A DNA stretch of 6,571 nucleotides from Solirubrobacteraceae bacterium (GCA_024710825.1 JANJUA010000311.1:1-6571); one strand, 5' to 3'. Shown: positions 1-4,986, numbered from the stretch's first letter. The notes: generated from the letters alone by a model not told the origin. Numbers and translations are program-made.

Positions 1-333
1 GCCGCCCGCGGCGGCGCGCACCGCCGCAAGCTCACCCCGCTCCCCGCAACCCCGCCGGAGCCGGTGCCCGCGCCGCCCGAGCCGAAGGTCCCGCGCCTGA
101 AGGCACATAGCGAGGTCAAGGCGGAGCGCGGCCCGTCGGCCGCAGAGCGCGAGCGGGCCGAGAAGGCCCGCCACCGGCGGCGCAGCCGCGACCCGCTGAA
201 GGCGACCAGCTCCGGCCGCGAAGTGCGCAACTGCGACCCCGGCTGGGTCCGCCGCGCCGAGCAGGACCCGGGCCCGCCGCCCGACACCGGGCCGCCCGAG
301 CCGCCGCCGCCCGCCGACGAGCGGCCCTTCTAG
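1..333 (+). CDS. C-terminal part of an unknown Pro/Arg-rich protein (5' end outside the window)
   Basis: The frame is open from the first base to the TAG at 331-333, giving 110 visible residues. I do not recognise the protein. It is very rich in proline, arginine, glutamate and alanine. It has a basic, probably helical charged stretch around residues 40-62 (AAERERAEKARHRRR) and a proline-rich tail with runs such as PPEPPPP before the last residues DERPF. This composition suggests a disordered, probably cytosolic tail. Third codon positions are almost all G or C, as in the other genes here, and a strong terminator hairpin follows 22 bases after the stop. Both support a real gene. A GTG at 64 could start an 89-residue protein, but there is no clear ribosome site or -10 hexamer before it and the frame stays open upstream. 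I therefore treat it as truncated by the window edge. Function cannot be assigned. Confidence 0.6.
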   Translation, partial: AARGGAHRRKLTPLPATPPEPVPAPPEPKVPRLKAHSEVKAERGPSAAERERAEKARHRRRSRDPLKATSSGREVRNCDPGWVRRAEQDPGPPPDTGPPEPPPPADERPF

Positions 334-355
334 CCACCACCCCATCTGACCGCAC

Positions 356-390
356 AGCCGCCCCGCCGGGTCACCCGGCGCTGGGCGGCT
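356..390 (+). terminator. Strong hairpin terminator after the unknown CDS
   Basis: An outer stem AGCCGCCC (356-363) pairs with GGGCGGCT (383-390). An inner stem CGCCGGGT (364-371) pairs with ACCCGGCG (373-380). A 2-base CT bulge lies at 381-382. The right arm runs straight into TTT, then CGCGTTT. The near-perfect 16-bp GC-rich stem plus a short T run 22 bases after the stop codon fits an intrinsic terminator for the upstream gene. The stem could also stop readthrough arriving from ssrA on the minus strand. Confidence 0.75.
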
Positions 391-531
391 TTCGCGTTTC
401 CGGGCCGCCTCGACCCCTGCTGCGGCCTCCGCGGGCGCCGATCGTCGACACGTGAAGCCCCAGAGCGCTTCCGCGGCCCCGCACACCGCCTCAGCGGCGC
501 GGCCAGCGGTGCGCAGAACCGGCCGCTTAAC

Positions 532-592
532 GACAGATTTCGCAAGGATCGTCCCTGCAAATCAGCAGTTTCGATCCTTACGGAAATCTGTC
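532..592. repeat. Large inverted repeat next to the tmRNA 3' end (possible terminator or processing stem)
   Basis: The left arm GACAGATTTCGCAAGGATCG (532-551) is an almost perfect reverse complement of the right arm at 572-592, which reads CGATCCTT, AC, then GGAAATCTGTC. The only irregularity is 2-3 bases in the middle. The 20-base loop carries a nested CTGC (555-558) / GCAG (565-568) stem. The element starts 5 bases beyond the last tmRNA base on the minus strand, so a transcript leaving ssrA would fold into this hairpin at once. No T run follows in that direction (GTTAAGCG). It is therefore not a textbook intrinsic terminator. A 3' processing or termination structure for ssrA is the best guess. 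A mobile-element or att remnant is possible, since tmRNA ends are common integration sites. Confidence 0.7.
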
Positions 593-596
593 CCAG

Positions 597-959
597 TGGA
601 GACGGCGGGAATCGAACCCGCGTCCGCAGTCGCGTGACGATGGCTTCTACGAGCGTATCCGGCGCTCTGTTCTCGTCCCCAGGTCGCCTCGCCGGCGGGG
701 TTGCTGGGGACCAGCCTCCTGAAGCTGTCCCCCCTTTGGCGGAGGCGGACCGCCGGGGGTGAGCCTGCTTGTTGATTCCGCGATCCCGACGGCAGGCCGG
801 CCGGGGGCGGAACCTCGACTGCCTTAGCTAGTGGCTAAGCAGCGAGGGCGTACTCGTGAGAGTCCGCACGTATTGTTTTCCCGGTGTTTTACGAGGCCTC
901 CGGGACCTCGGCTCGCGACCACCGTCCCGGAACCGACCGCGTCGAAGCCTGTCGTCCCC
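597..959 (-). ncRNA. ssrA: tmRNA (transfer-messenger RNA)
   Basis: tmRNA, with SmpB, rescues stalled ribosomes by acting first as alanyl-tRNA and then as a short mRNA for a degradation tag. Read on the minus strand, the 5' end GGGGACG (959-953) pairs with the 3' CGTCTCC to form a 7-bp acceptor stem with one G-U pair, followed by discriminator A at 597. Before it lies a T arm, GCGGG-TTCGATT-CCCGC, preceded by the usual GGACGCGGG context. CCA is not encoded, because the next bases are CTG, so it must be added after processing. The tag frame sits at 867-835, starting at nucleotide 93, close to the usual position near 90. Its end pairs with downstream sequence (CTGCTTAGC with GCTAAGGCAG, about 813-847), matching the helix that follows the tag in other tmRNAs. 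The one-piece length of 363 nt is normal. The gene is divergent from lutA. Confidence 0.96.
835..867 (-). other. tmRNA tag reading frame, ADSHEYALAA
   Basis: Starting at GCG (867-865), the frame reads GCG GAC TCT CAC GAG TAC GCC CTC GCT GCT TAG and encodes ADSHEYALAA. The LAA end is the ClpXP-type degron. As I recall it, the mycobacterial tag is ADSHQRDYALAA, which shares the ADSH start and YALAA end. Upstream bases (AATACGT before GCG) resemble the resume-codon determinant. Upstream in-frame codons would give extra residues (TIR), so the resume codon is inferred from position and homology. Confidence 0.85.
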
Positions 960-979
960 GTGATGGTGCTGCACCCACC

Positions 980-985
980 AGTCTA
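980..985 (-). promoter_or_regulatory. Possible -10 hexamer for ssrA
   Basis: On the minus strand TAGACT matches the TAnnnT -10 pattern and lies 20 bases before the mature tmRNA 5' end. This would leave a short leader for RNase P to remove. No TTGACA-like -35 was seen. The same hexamer precedes the M50 gene at 4974. Confidence 0.35.
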
Positions 986-997
986 GCGCCGGACGGC

Positions 998-1003
998 TAG
1001 GGT
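998..1003 (+). promoter_or_regulatory. Possible -10 hexamer for lutABC
   Basis: TAGGGT lies 9 bases before the lutA GTG. Transcription would start at or just before the start codon, which fits the absence of a Shine-Dalgarno. No clear -35 was seen. The 53-base ssrA-lutA gap must carry promoters for both divergent units. Confidence 0.35.
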
Positions 1004-1012
1004 CTCGCTCTC

Positions 1013-1705
1013 GTGCGGATAGCTCTCTTCGTCACGTGCCTCAACGACACGTTCGCGCCGTCGGCGGGCCGTGCGACGGTCGAGGTGCTCGAGCGGCTCG
1101 GGCACGAGGTGGTCTTCCCCGAGGAGCAGACCTGCTGCGGGCAGATGCACGCCAACACGGGCTACGCGGACCTGGCGGCGCCGCTCGCGCGGCGCTTCGC
1201 GCGGGTCTTCGGGGGCTTCGACGCGGTCGTCTCCCCGTCGGCGTCGTGCGTGGCGATGGTGCGCGGGCAGTACCCGGGGCTCGTCGGCGAGACCGTCCCG
1301 AACGTCTACGAGCTCTCGGAGCTGCTGGTCGACGTGCTGGGCGTCGAGGACGTCGGCGCGACCTTCGCGCACCGCGTGACCTACCACCCGACCTGCCACG
1401 GGCTGCGTGGGCTCGGGCTCGGCGACGCGCCGCTGCGGCTGCTGCGCAACGTCCGCGAGATCGAGCTCGTGGAGCTGCCGGAGGCGGAGACGTGCTGCGG
1501 CTTCGGGGGGACGTTCGCGGTCAAGAACGCGGACACGTCGGCGGCGATGCTGACCGACAAGCTGCGGTGCGTGCTGGACACCGGCGCGGACGTCTGCACC
1601 GCGGGGGACTCCTCGTGCCTGCTGCACATCGGCGGCGGGCTGCGGCGCCAGCGCGCGGGGGTGCGCACGCTGCACCTGGCCGAGATCCTGGCGAGCACGG
1701 GATGA
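1013..1705 (+). CDS. lutA: Lactate utilization protein A, cysteine-rich (Fe-S)-binding subunit
   Basis: LutA is a subunit of the LutABC complex, which oxidises L-lactate to pyruvate in the cytosol or at the inner face of the membrane. The 230 residues match the family's usual size. Two cysteine-rich (CCG) repeats are visible. The first has C9, C41-C42-G43 and C79. The second has C128 (HPTCHG), C161-C162-G163 (ETCCGFGG) and C202, with C195 nearby. These residues are expected to hold an iron-sulfur cluster, as in the related GlpC and heterodisulfide-reductase subunits. The GTG at 1013 is chosen because the protein then begins MRIALFVTC, the standard family start, and because a TAGGGT hexamer lies 9 bases upstream. 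The next gene overlaps its stop by 4 bases (ATGA). The alternative YkgE/GlpC-like label is excluded by the lutB and lutC neighbours. No regulator gene (LutR/LldR type) is in the window. Confidence 0.93.
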   Translation: MRIALFVTCLNDTFAPSAGRATVEVLERLGHEVVFPEEQTCCGQMHANTGYADLAAPLARRFARVFGGFDAVVSPSASCVAMVRGQYPGLVGETVPNVYELSELLVDVLGVEDVGATFAHRVTYHPTCHGLRGLGLGDAPLRLLRNVREIELVELPEAETCCGFGGTFAVKNADTSAAMLTDKLRCVLDTGADVCTAGDSSCLLHIGGGLRRQRAGVRTLHLAEILASTG

Positions 1706-3060
1706 GCTTCCCCGACGCCGCCAGGGTCGAGCTGGACAAGGCGCAGCAGCGGCGCAACCTGCGCAAGGCGACGACGACGATCCGGGCCAAGCGCGCCGCC
1801 GTCGTGGCGGAGGTGCCCGACTGGGAGCCGCTGCGCGACGAGGGCGCCCGCGTCAAGGACGAGGCGCTGCACGACCTCGCCACCCACCTCGAGCGCCTGG
1901 AGGTCGCGGTGACCGCGGCCGGCGGCACGGTCCACTGGGCGCGCGACGCCGCCGAGGCCAACGCGCTGGTGGCGCGGCTGACCCGGGCGGCCGGCAGCGA
2001 CGAGATCATCAAGGTCAAGTCGATGGCCACCGACGAGATCGGCCTCAACGCCGCGTTGGCGGCCGAGGGGATCACGGCCCACGAGACCGATCTGGCGGAG
2101 CTGATCGTCGCGCTCGCCGGCGACAGGCCCTCGCACATCCTCGTCCCCGCGATCCACCGCAACCGCGCGGAGATCCGCGACCTGTTCGAGGCCGAGCTCG
2201 GCGAGACCGGCCTGTCGACCGATCCGGCCGCGCTGACCGCCGCGGCCCGTCGGCACCTGCGCGAGCGGTTCCTGCGGGTCAAGGTCGGCGTCTCGGGCGC
2301 GAACTTCGCGGTCGCCGAGACGGGAACGGTCTGCGTCGTCGAGTCCGAGGGCAACGGCCGCATGTGCACCACGCTGCCCGACACCCTGATCACCGTCATG
2401 GGCATCGAGAAGGTGATCCCCCGCCACGCGGACCTGGCCACGATGCTCACGCTGCTGCCGCGCTCGTCCACCGGCGAGCGGATGAACCCCTACACGTCGC
2501 TGTGGACCGGCGTCACCCCCGGCGACGGTCCACGGGACTTCCACCTGATCCTCCTGGACAACGGCCGCACCGCCACGCTCGCCGACCCCGTCGGCCGCGA
2601 CGCGCTGCGCTGCATCCGCTGCAGCGCCTGCCTGAACTCGTGCCCGGTCTACGAGCGAGCCGGCGGCCACGCCTACGGCAACACCTACCCCGGGCCGATC
2701 GGCGCGATCCTCGCCCCGCAGCTCGCCGAGCTGCGCGACCACACCGCGCTGCCGTGGGCGTCGTCGCTGTGCGGCGCCTGCTACGAGGTCTGCCCGGTGA
2801 AGATCGACATCCCGACGATCCTCGTCCACCTGCGCAGCCGCGTCGTGCGCGAGCAGGGCGCGCCGCCGTCCGAGCGGCTGGCGATGGAGGCGATGGCGCG
2901 CGTCTTCGCCTCGCGCCGCCGCTACGAGGCCGCCCAACGCGGCGCGCGGCTGGCCGGGCTCGCCGCCCACCTGCCCGGCCCCCTGCGGACCTGGAGCGGG
3001 GTCCGCGAGCCCCCGCAGGCGCCGCGCCGGACGTTCCGCGACTGGTGGCGCAGCCGTTGA
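1702..3060 (+). CDS. lutB: Lactate utilization protein B, LUD-domain iron-sulfur protein
   Basis: LutB is the large Fe-S subunit of the lactate-oxidising LutABC complex and probably passes electrons from lactate towards the respiratory chain. The protein has 452 residues, slightly short for the family but complete. The LUD domain fills roughly residues 70-290, with the AETGT motif at 205-209. A ferredoxin-like region follows with C304-x2-C307-x2-C310-x3-C314-P and then C357-x2-C360-x3-C364-P, the pattern for [4Fe-4S] binding. The C-terminus ends in the family-typical FRDWW. The ATG at 1702 overlaps the lutA stop in an ATGA tetramer, so translation is probably coupled. The frame is open far upstream through lutA, but that translation is GC-rich shadow and shows no family similarity. 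The start MSFPDAARVEL and the following charged helix fit known LutB proteins. Confidence 0.95.
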   Translation: MSFPDAARVELDKAQQRRNLRKATTTIRAKRAAVVAEVPDWEPLRDEGARVKDEALHDLATHLERLEVAVTAAGGTVHWARDAAEANALVARLTRAAGSDEIIKVKSMATDEIGLNAALAAEGITAHETDLAELIVALAGDRPSHILVPAIHRNRAEIRDLFEAELGETGLSTDPAALTAAARRHLRERFLRVKVGVSGANFAVAETGTVCVVESEGNGRMCTTLPDTLITVMGIEKVIPRHADLATMLTLLPRSSTGERMNPYTSLWTGVTPGDGPRDFHLILLDNGRTATLADPVGRDALRCIRCSACLNSCPVYERAGGHAYGNTYPGPIGAILAPQLAELRDHTALPWASSLCGACYEVCPVKIDIPTILVHLRSRVVREQGAPPSERLAMEAMARVFASRRRYEAAQRGARLAGLAAHLPGPLRTWSGVREPPQAPRRTFRDWWRSR

Positions 3061-3662
3061 GCGCCGCGCGGCAGGAGATCCTCGCCCGCATCCGGGCCGC
3101 GACAACTGACGTGACGTCGATTTCCATCCACCACGGACGCAAACTGACGGCACGTCCCGGCGACCCCGGCCTCCTCGCCCAGCGGGTCGCCGACTACCGC
3201 GCCACGGTGACGCGCACCGACGACGTCGCGGGCGCGATCGCGGCGCTGCTGGCCGAGCACGGCGCGCGCCGGGTCGCCGCGCCGCCCGGACTGCCCGCCG
3301 ACTGGCTGGCGGCGATCCCGGAGGCCGTCCGCGACGAGCCGCCGCTCGCCCACGCCGAGCTGGCCGCGCTCGACGGCGTGGTCACCGGCTGCGCACACGC
3401 GATCGCGGAGACCGGCACGATCACGCTGGACGGCGGACCGGGCCAGGGCCGCCGCGCCCTGACGCTGCTCCCCGACCTCCACGTGTGCGTCGTCCGCGCC
3501 GACCAGGTGCTCGCCGACGTCCCGGACTCGATCGCCGCACTGGGCGACACCACCCGCCCGGTCACGTTCGTCAGCGGGCCGTCCGCGACGTCGGACATCG
3601 AGCTCGAGCGGGTCGAGGGCGTCCACGGCCCCCGCCGGCTGGCGGTCGTGCTGGCCGCCTGA
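3057..3662 (+). CDS. lutC: Lactate utilization protein C, LUD-domain protein
   Basis: LutC is the third subunit needed for LutABC-dependent lactate oxidation. The protein has 201 residues, shorter than the roughly 240 of the Bacillus type. It is a single LUD domain, with AETGTI at residues 117-122 and the family signature SGPSATSDIE from residue 173, followed by VEGVHGPRRLAVVL near the end. The start is uncertain. TTG at 3057 forms a TTGA overlap with the lutB stop, mirrors the ATGA at lutA/lutB, and has GGTGG about 8 bases upstream. GTG at 3045 would add four residues (VAQP). I prefer TTG. The frame also runs open far back into lutB, but that part is a shadow. A 7-bp hairpin follows immediately after the stop, and the next gene is convergent. 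Confidence 0.92.
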   Translation: MSAARQEILARIRAATTDVTSISIHHGRKLTARPGDPGLLAQRVADYRATVTRTDDVAGAIAALLAEHGARRVAAPPGLPADWLAAIPEAVRDEPPLAHAELAALDGVVTGCAHAIAETGTITLDGGPGQGRRALTLLPDLHVCVVRADQVLADVPDSIAALGDTTRPVTFVSGPSATSDIELERVEGVHGPRRLAVVLAA

Positions 3663-3680
3663 GCGGGGCGTCAGCCCCGC
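3663..3680. terminator. Short hairpin between convergent lutC and the VOC gene
   Basis: GCGGGGC (3663-3669) and GCCCCGC (3674-3680) form a perfect 7-bp stem with a GTCA loop, starting right after the lutC stop and covering the end of the opposing gene. No T run follows on either strand. It is therefore a plausible but weak bidirectional terminator. Confidence 0.45.
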
Positions 3681-4513
3681 AGCAGCAGCCGGTTGCCGCC
3701 CGGGTCGGTGACGAGCACGCCGTCCTCGTGCGCGACCGGGCGTCCGCCCGCGGCCTCGGCCAGCCCGGCGACGCGGTCGCGCTCCCCGGCGTCGGGCAGC
3801 AGGACGGTCGCGTGGCGCAGCGCGGCCGTGCCGGGCGGCGGCGGCTGCACGCCCCGGCCGGCCCAGACGTTCGCCCCCAGGTGGTGGTGGTAGCCGCCGG
3901 CCGACAGGAACGCGGCCTGGTCGCCGATCACGGTCATCGTCTCGAAGCCGAGCGCGCCGTAGAAGTCCACCGACTCGCCGACGTCGGCCACGTGGAGGTG
4001 CACGTGCCCCATCGTCGTGCCGCGCGGCATGCCCTCGAAGGGCTGCTCGTCGAGCACTCCGAGCAGGTCCTCCACGTCGAGCGGGATCGTGCCCATCCGG
4101 AACGCGCCGTCGGCGTCGTACCAGTCCTCCCGGGGACGATCGCGGTAGATCTCGATCCCGTGGTGGTCGGGGTCGCGGAGGTAGAGCGCCTCGCTGACGA
4201 AGTGGTCGCTGGCACCCGAGATCGGGACGCGGCGCTCGGCCGCGTGGGCCAGCCAGCGGGCGAGGTCGACGCGATCGGGCAGCAGCAGGGCGAAGTGGAA
4301 CAGGCCGGTGTGCCCGCCGCGGACCGGCTCGGCGCCCGGCTCCTCGATCAGGACGAGCAGCTCCTCGCCCCCGGCCGGGCCGAGCCGCAGCGTGTGCTCG
4401 TCGCGGCTCAGCACGCGCAGTCCGACGGCGTCCTCGTAGTACTCGCGGGAGCGCTCCAGGTCCGCGACCGTGAGGTGCACGGCGCCCATCCGGGTGTCGG
4501 GTGCGATCGGCAT
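3671..4513 (-). CDS. Two-domain VOC-family dioxygenase, CatE/YfiE-like (catechol 2,3-dioxygenase type)
   Basis: This is a 280-residue protein of two vicinal-oxygen-chelate domains, close in size and pattern to Bacillus CatE (YfiE), an extradiol ring-cleaving dioxygenase. Domain 1 (about 9-128) has MGAVHLTV with H13, GLFHFALLLP with H73, and GIEIYRDRP with E121. Together these make a complete 2-His-1-Glu metal triad. The motif GASDHFVSEALYLRDP lies between the last two. Domain 2 (about 168-280) has MGHVHLHV with H172 and GGYHHHLGANVW with H209-H211, but its end reads DPGGNRLLLRG with no glutamate at the expected third ligand. The active metal may therefore sit in domain 1. This is inferred from motifs only. 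The start ATG at 4513 is chosen because family similarity begins there and a TAGGCT hexamer lies 7 bases upstream. The frame's upstream extension has no similarity. Substrate is unknown, and no other aromatic-degradation gene is nearby. Confidence 0.85.
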   Translation of the reverse strand: MPIAPDTRMGAVHLTVADLERSREYYEDAVGLRVLSRDEHTLRLGPAGGEELLVLIEEPGAEPVRGGHTGLFHFALLLPDRVDLARWLAHAAERRVPISGASDHFVSEALYLRDPDHHGIEIYRDRPREDWYDADGAFRMGTIPLDVEDLLGVLDEQPFEGMPRGTTMGHVHLHVADVGESVDFYGALGFETMTVIGDQAAFLSAGGYHHHLGANVWAGRGVQPPPPGTAALRHATVLLPDAGERDRVAGLAEAAGGRPVAHEDGVLVTDPGGNRLLLRG

Positions 4514-4520
4514 TGCGACC

Positions 4521-4526
4521 AGCCTA
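4521..4526 (-). promoter_or_regulatory. Possible -10 hexamer for the VOC gene
   Basis: On the minus strand TAGGCT lies exactly 7 bases before the ATG at 4513. Transcription would start at or next to the A of ATG, giving a leaderless mRNA. No Shine-Dalgarno is present. The divergent hexamer at 4536 is only 10 bases away, so the two promoters would overlap. Confidence 0.4.
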
Positions 4527-4535
4527 CCCGGGGCG

Positions 4536-4541
4536 TACCCT
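4536..4541 (+). promoter_or_regulatory. Possible -10 hexamer for the 68-residue protein
   Basis: TACCCT lies 9 bases before the ATG at 4551, with no recognisable Shine-Dalgarno in between. It shares the 37-base divergent gap with the VOC gene promoter. Confidence 0.35.
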
Positions 4542-4550
4542 CGATCTCGG

Positions 4551-4757
4551 ATGTTGCTGCTCGTGGGACCGCGTCGCCTCGAAGTGCCCTGGCGTGTCGG
4601 GTCTCGCGCCGGCGCCGCGGCGGCGCTGCTCGTCGTGGCGGCCACGACCGACGGGGCCGTCGGCGCGGTGGCCGCCCTCGGCGCCCTCTACGCCACGTTC
4701 GCGGCGGGAGCGGCCGCCGTCGGCGATCCCTGGGGCGCCAAGCACCACCGGCAGTGA
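4551..4757 (+). CDS. Small hypothetical membrane protein, 68 aa
   Basis: I do not recognise this protein. It begins MLLLVGPRRLEVPWRVG and has two hydrophobic, alanine/valine-rich segments at about residues 20-33 and 36-57, broken by TTDG. It ends with the polar tail DPWGAKHHRQ. This suggests a two-helix membrane hairpin with a short basic N-terminal part. Third codon positions are mostly G or C. The gene is divergent from the VOC gene by 37 bases, and a TACCCT hexamer precedes the start. The frame extends upstream to an ATG at 4470 inside the VOC gene, but the start at 4551 is favoured by the promoter position. A 7-bp hairpin follows 20 bases after the stop. With no homologue recognised, it could still be chance in such GC-rich sequence. 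Confidence 0.55.
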   Translation: MLLLVGPRRLEVPWRVGSRAGAAAALLVVAATTDGAVGAVAALGALYATFAAGAAAVGDPWGAKHHRQ

Positions 4758-4777
4758 GCCGCCCGCGGACGTAAACG

Positions 4778-4796
4778 GACGCGGTCGAGCCGCGTC
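4778..4796. terminator. 7-bp hairpin after the 68-residue gene
   Basis: GACGCGG (4778-4784), loop TCGAG and CCGCGTC (4790-4796) form a perfect stem 20 bases after the stop at 4757. The plus strand continues TGGGGA without a T run, so termination is uncertain. The right half is also the first copy of the direct repeat described separately. Confidence 0.35.
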
Positions 4797-4902
4797 TGGG
4801 GACCCTCGTTCCGTCGCTCGCCCGAAGGCGGCGCCAGGCGCCGGGTGGCGAGCCTTGCATCCCGGTGGCTCGCTCTTTCGCGGCTCGAACCGCGTCTGCG
4901 GA
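4786..4902. repeat. Direct repeats flanking an inverted repeat
   Basis: CGAGCCGCGTCTGGGGA (4786-4802) and CGAACCGCGTCTGCGGA (4886-4902) match at 15 of 17 bases and start exactly 100 bases apart. A partial third copy, CGAACCGCGTC, lies at 4921-4931. The second copy also forms a small stem with preceding bases (CGCGG 4879-4883 with CCGCG 4890-4894), so both copies sit in hairpins of similar design. The origin is unknown. Confidence 0.6.
4816..4853. repeat. Inverted repeat, REP-like
   Basis: GCTCGCC (4816-4822) pairs with GGCGAGC (4847-4853). Between them GGCGCC occurs twice (4830-4835 and 4837-4842), separated by one A. The GC-rich imperfect palindrome between genes resembles repetitive extragenic palindromes. 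Whether it recurs in the genome cannot be told from this window. Confidence 0.5.
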
Positions 4903-4951
4903 AGAACGTACGCCCCCGAACGAACCGCGTCAAGTGCGAATCGCCACACGA

Positions 4952-4968
4952 GCCCGCAAAGTGCGGGC
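4952..4968. promoter_or_regulatory. Palindrome in the -35 region of the M50 gene
   Basis: GCCCGC (4952-4957), AAAGT, GCGGGC (4963-4968) is a perfect 6-bp inverted repeat ending 5 bases before the TAGACT hexamer. It covers the place where a -35 element would lie. It could be an operator or activator site. This is inference from position only. Confidence 0.35.
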
Positions 4969-4973
4969 GTTCC

Positions 4974-4979
4974 TAGACT
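4974..4979 (+). promoter_or_regulatory. Possible -10 hexamer for the M50 gene
   Basis: TAGACT lies 7 bases before the GTG at 4987, giving a predicted transcript start at the start codon. It is identical to the hexamer proposed for ssrA. GAGG at 4980-4983 is too close to the GTG to be a good ribosome site. Confidence 0.4.
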
Positions 4980-4986
4980 GAGGCTC

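Larger units (their letters stand above)
334..596. other. Gene-free stretch between the unknown CDS and ssrA
   Basis: No convincing gene is present. The stretch holds the terminator at 356-390 and the large inverted repeat at 532-592. Between them (about 393-531) there is GC-rich sequence in which I see no gene, RNA or repeat. An open frame at 452-637 runs into the tmRNA 3' end and is not a credible gene. Confidence 0.7.
4758..4986. other. Gene-free block of hairpins and repeats before the M50 gene
   Basis: No gene is convincing on either strand. The 229 bases hold a hairpin at 4778-4796, a direct-repeat pair 100 bases apart (4786-4802 and 4886-4902) with a partial third copy at 4921-4931, a longer inverted repeat at 4816-4853, and a palindrome at 4952-4968 just before the M50 promoter hexamer. 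The open plus-strand frame through this block is arginine/proline/serine-rich shadow. Confidence 0.65.

Noticed and set aside
452..637. 61-residue plus-strand frame
   Set aside because: It runs through the inverted repeat and into the 3' end of the tmRNA gene. It has no ribosome site, and its product has no recognisable pattern.
597..640. Stand-alone tRNA gene suggested by the T-arm motif
   Set aside because: The T arm and acceptor end belong to the tmRNA. The pairing partner is 350 bases away at 953-959, and there is no anticodon arm.
2364..3056. Long 5' extension of the lutC frame inside lutB
   Set aside because: The translation is His/Arg/Pro-rich shadow. LutC similarity begins only at SAARQEIL near 3060.
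1381..3153. 590-residue minus-strand frame opposite lutABC
   Set aside because: It is an antisense shadow of a GC-rich coding strand. It is rich in Arg, Gly and Ala, without family similarity, while the plus strand holds clear Lut proteins.
4514..4645. 44-residue N-terminal extension of the VOC protein
   Set aside because: It is Ala/Arg/Ser-rich with no VOC similarity, and it would cover the divergent promoter and much of the small gene. ATG 4513 starts right at the family region.
3485..4774. 429-residue plus-strand frame opposite the VOC gene
   Set aside because: It is antisense to a well-supported VOC dioxygenase, and its composition is typical of a shadow frame.
4876..4902. Possible minus-strand tRNA T arm (GGTTCGAGCC)
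   Set aside because: With a 7-base T loop the stem does not pair beyond one base, and no acceptor or anticodon stem could be built around it.
4501..4986. N-terminal extension of the M50 protein
   Set aside because: It is low-complexity sequence over the repeat block and another gene. The promoter hexamer and GTG at 4987 give a better start.
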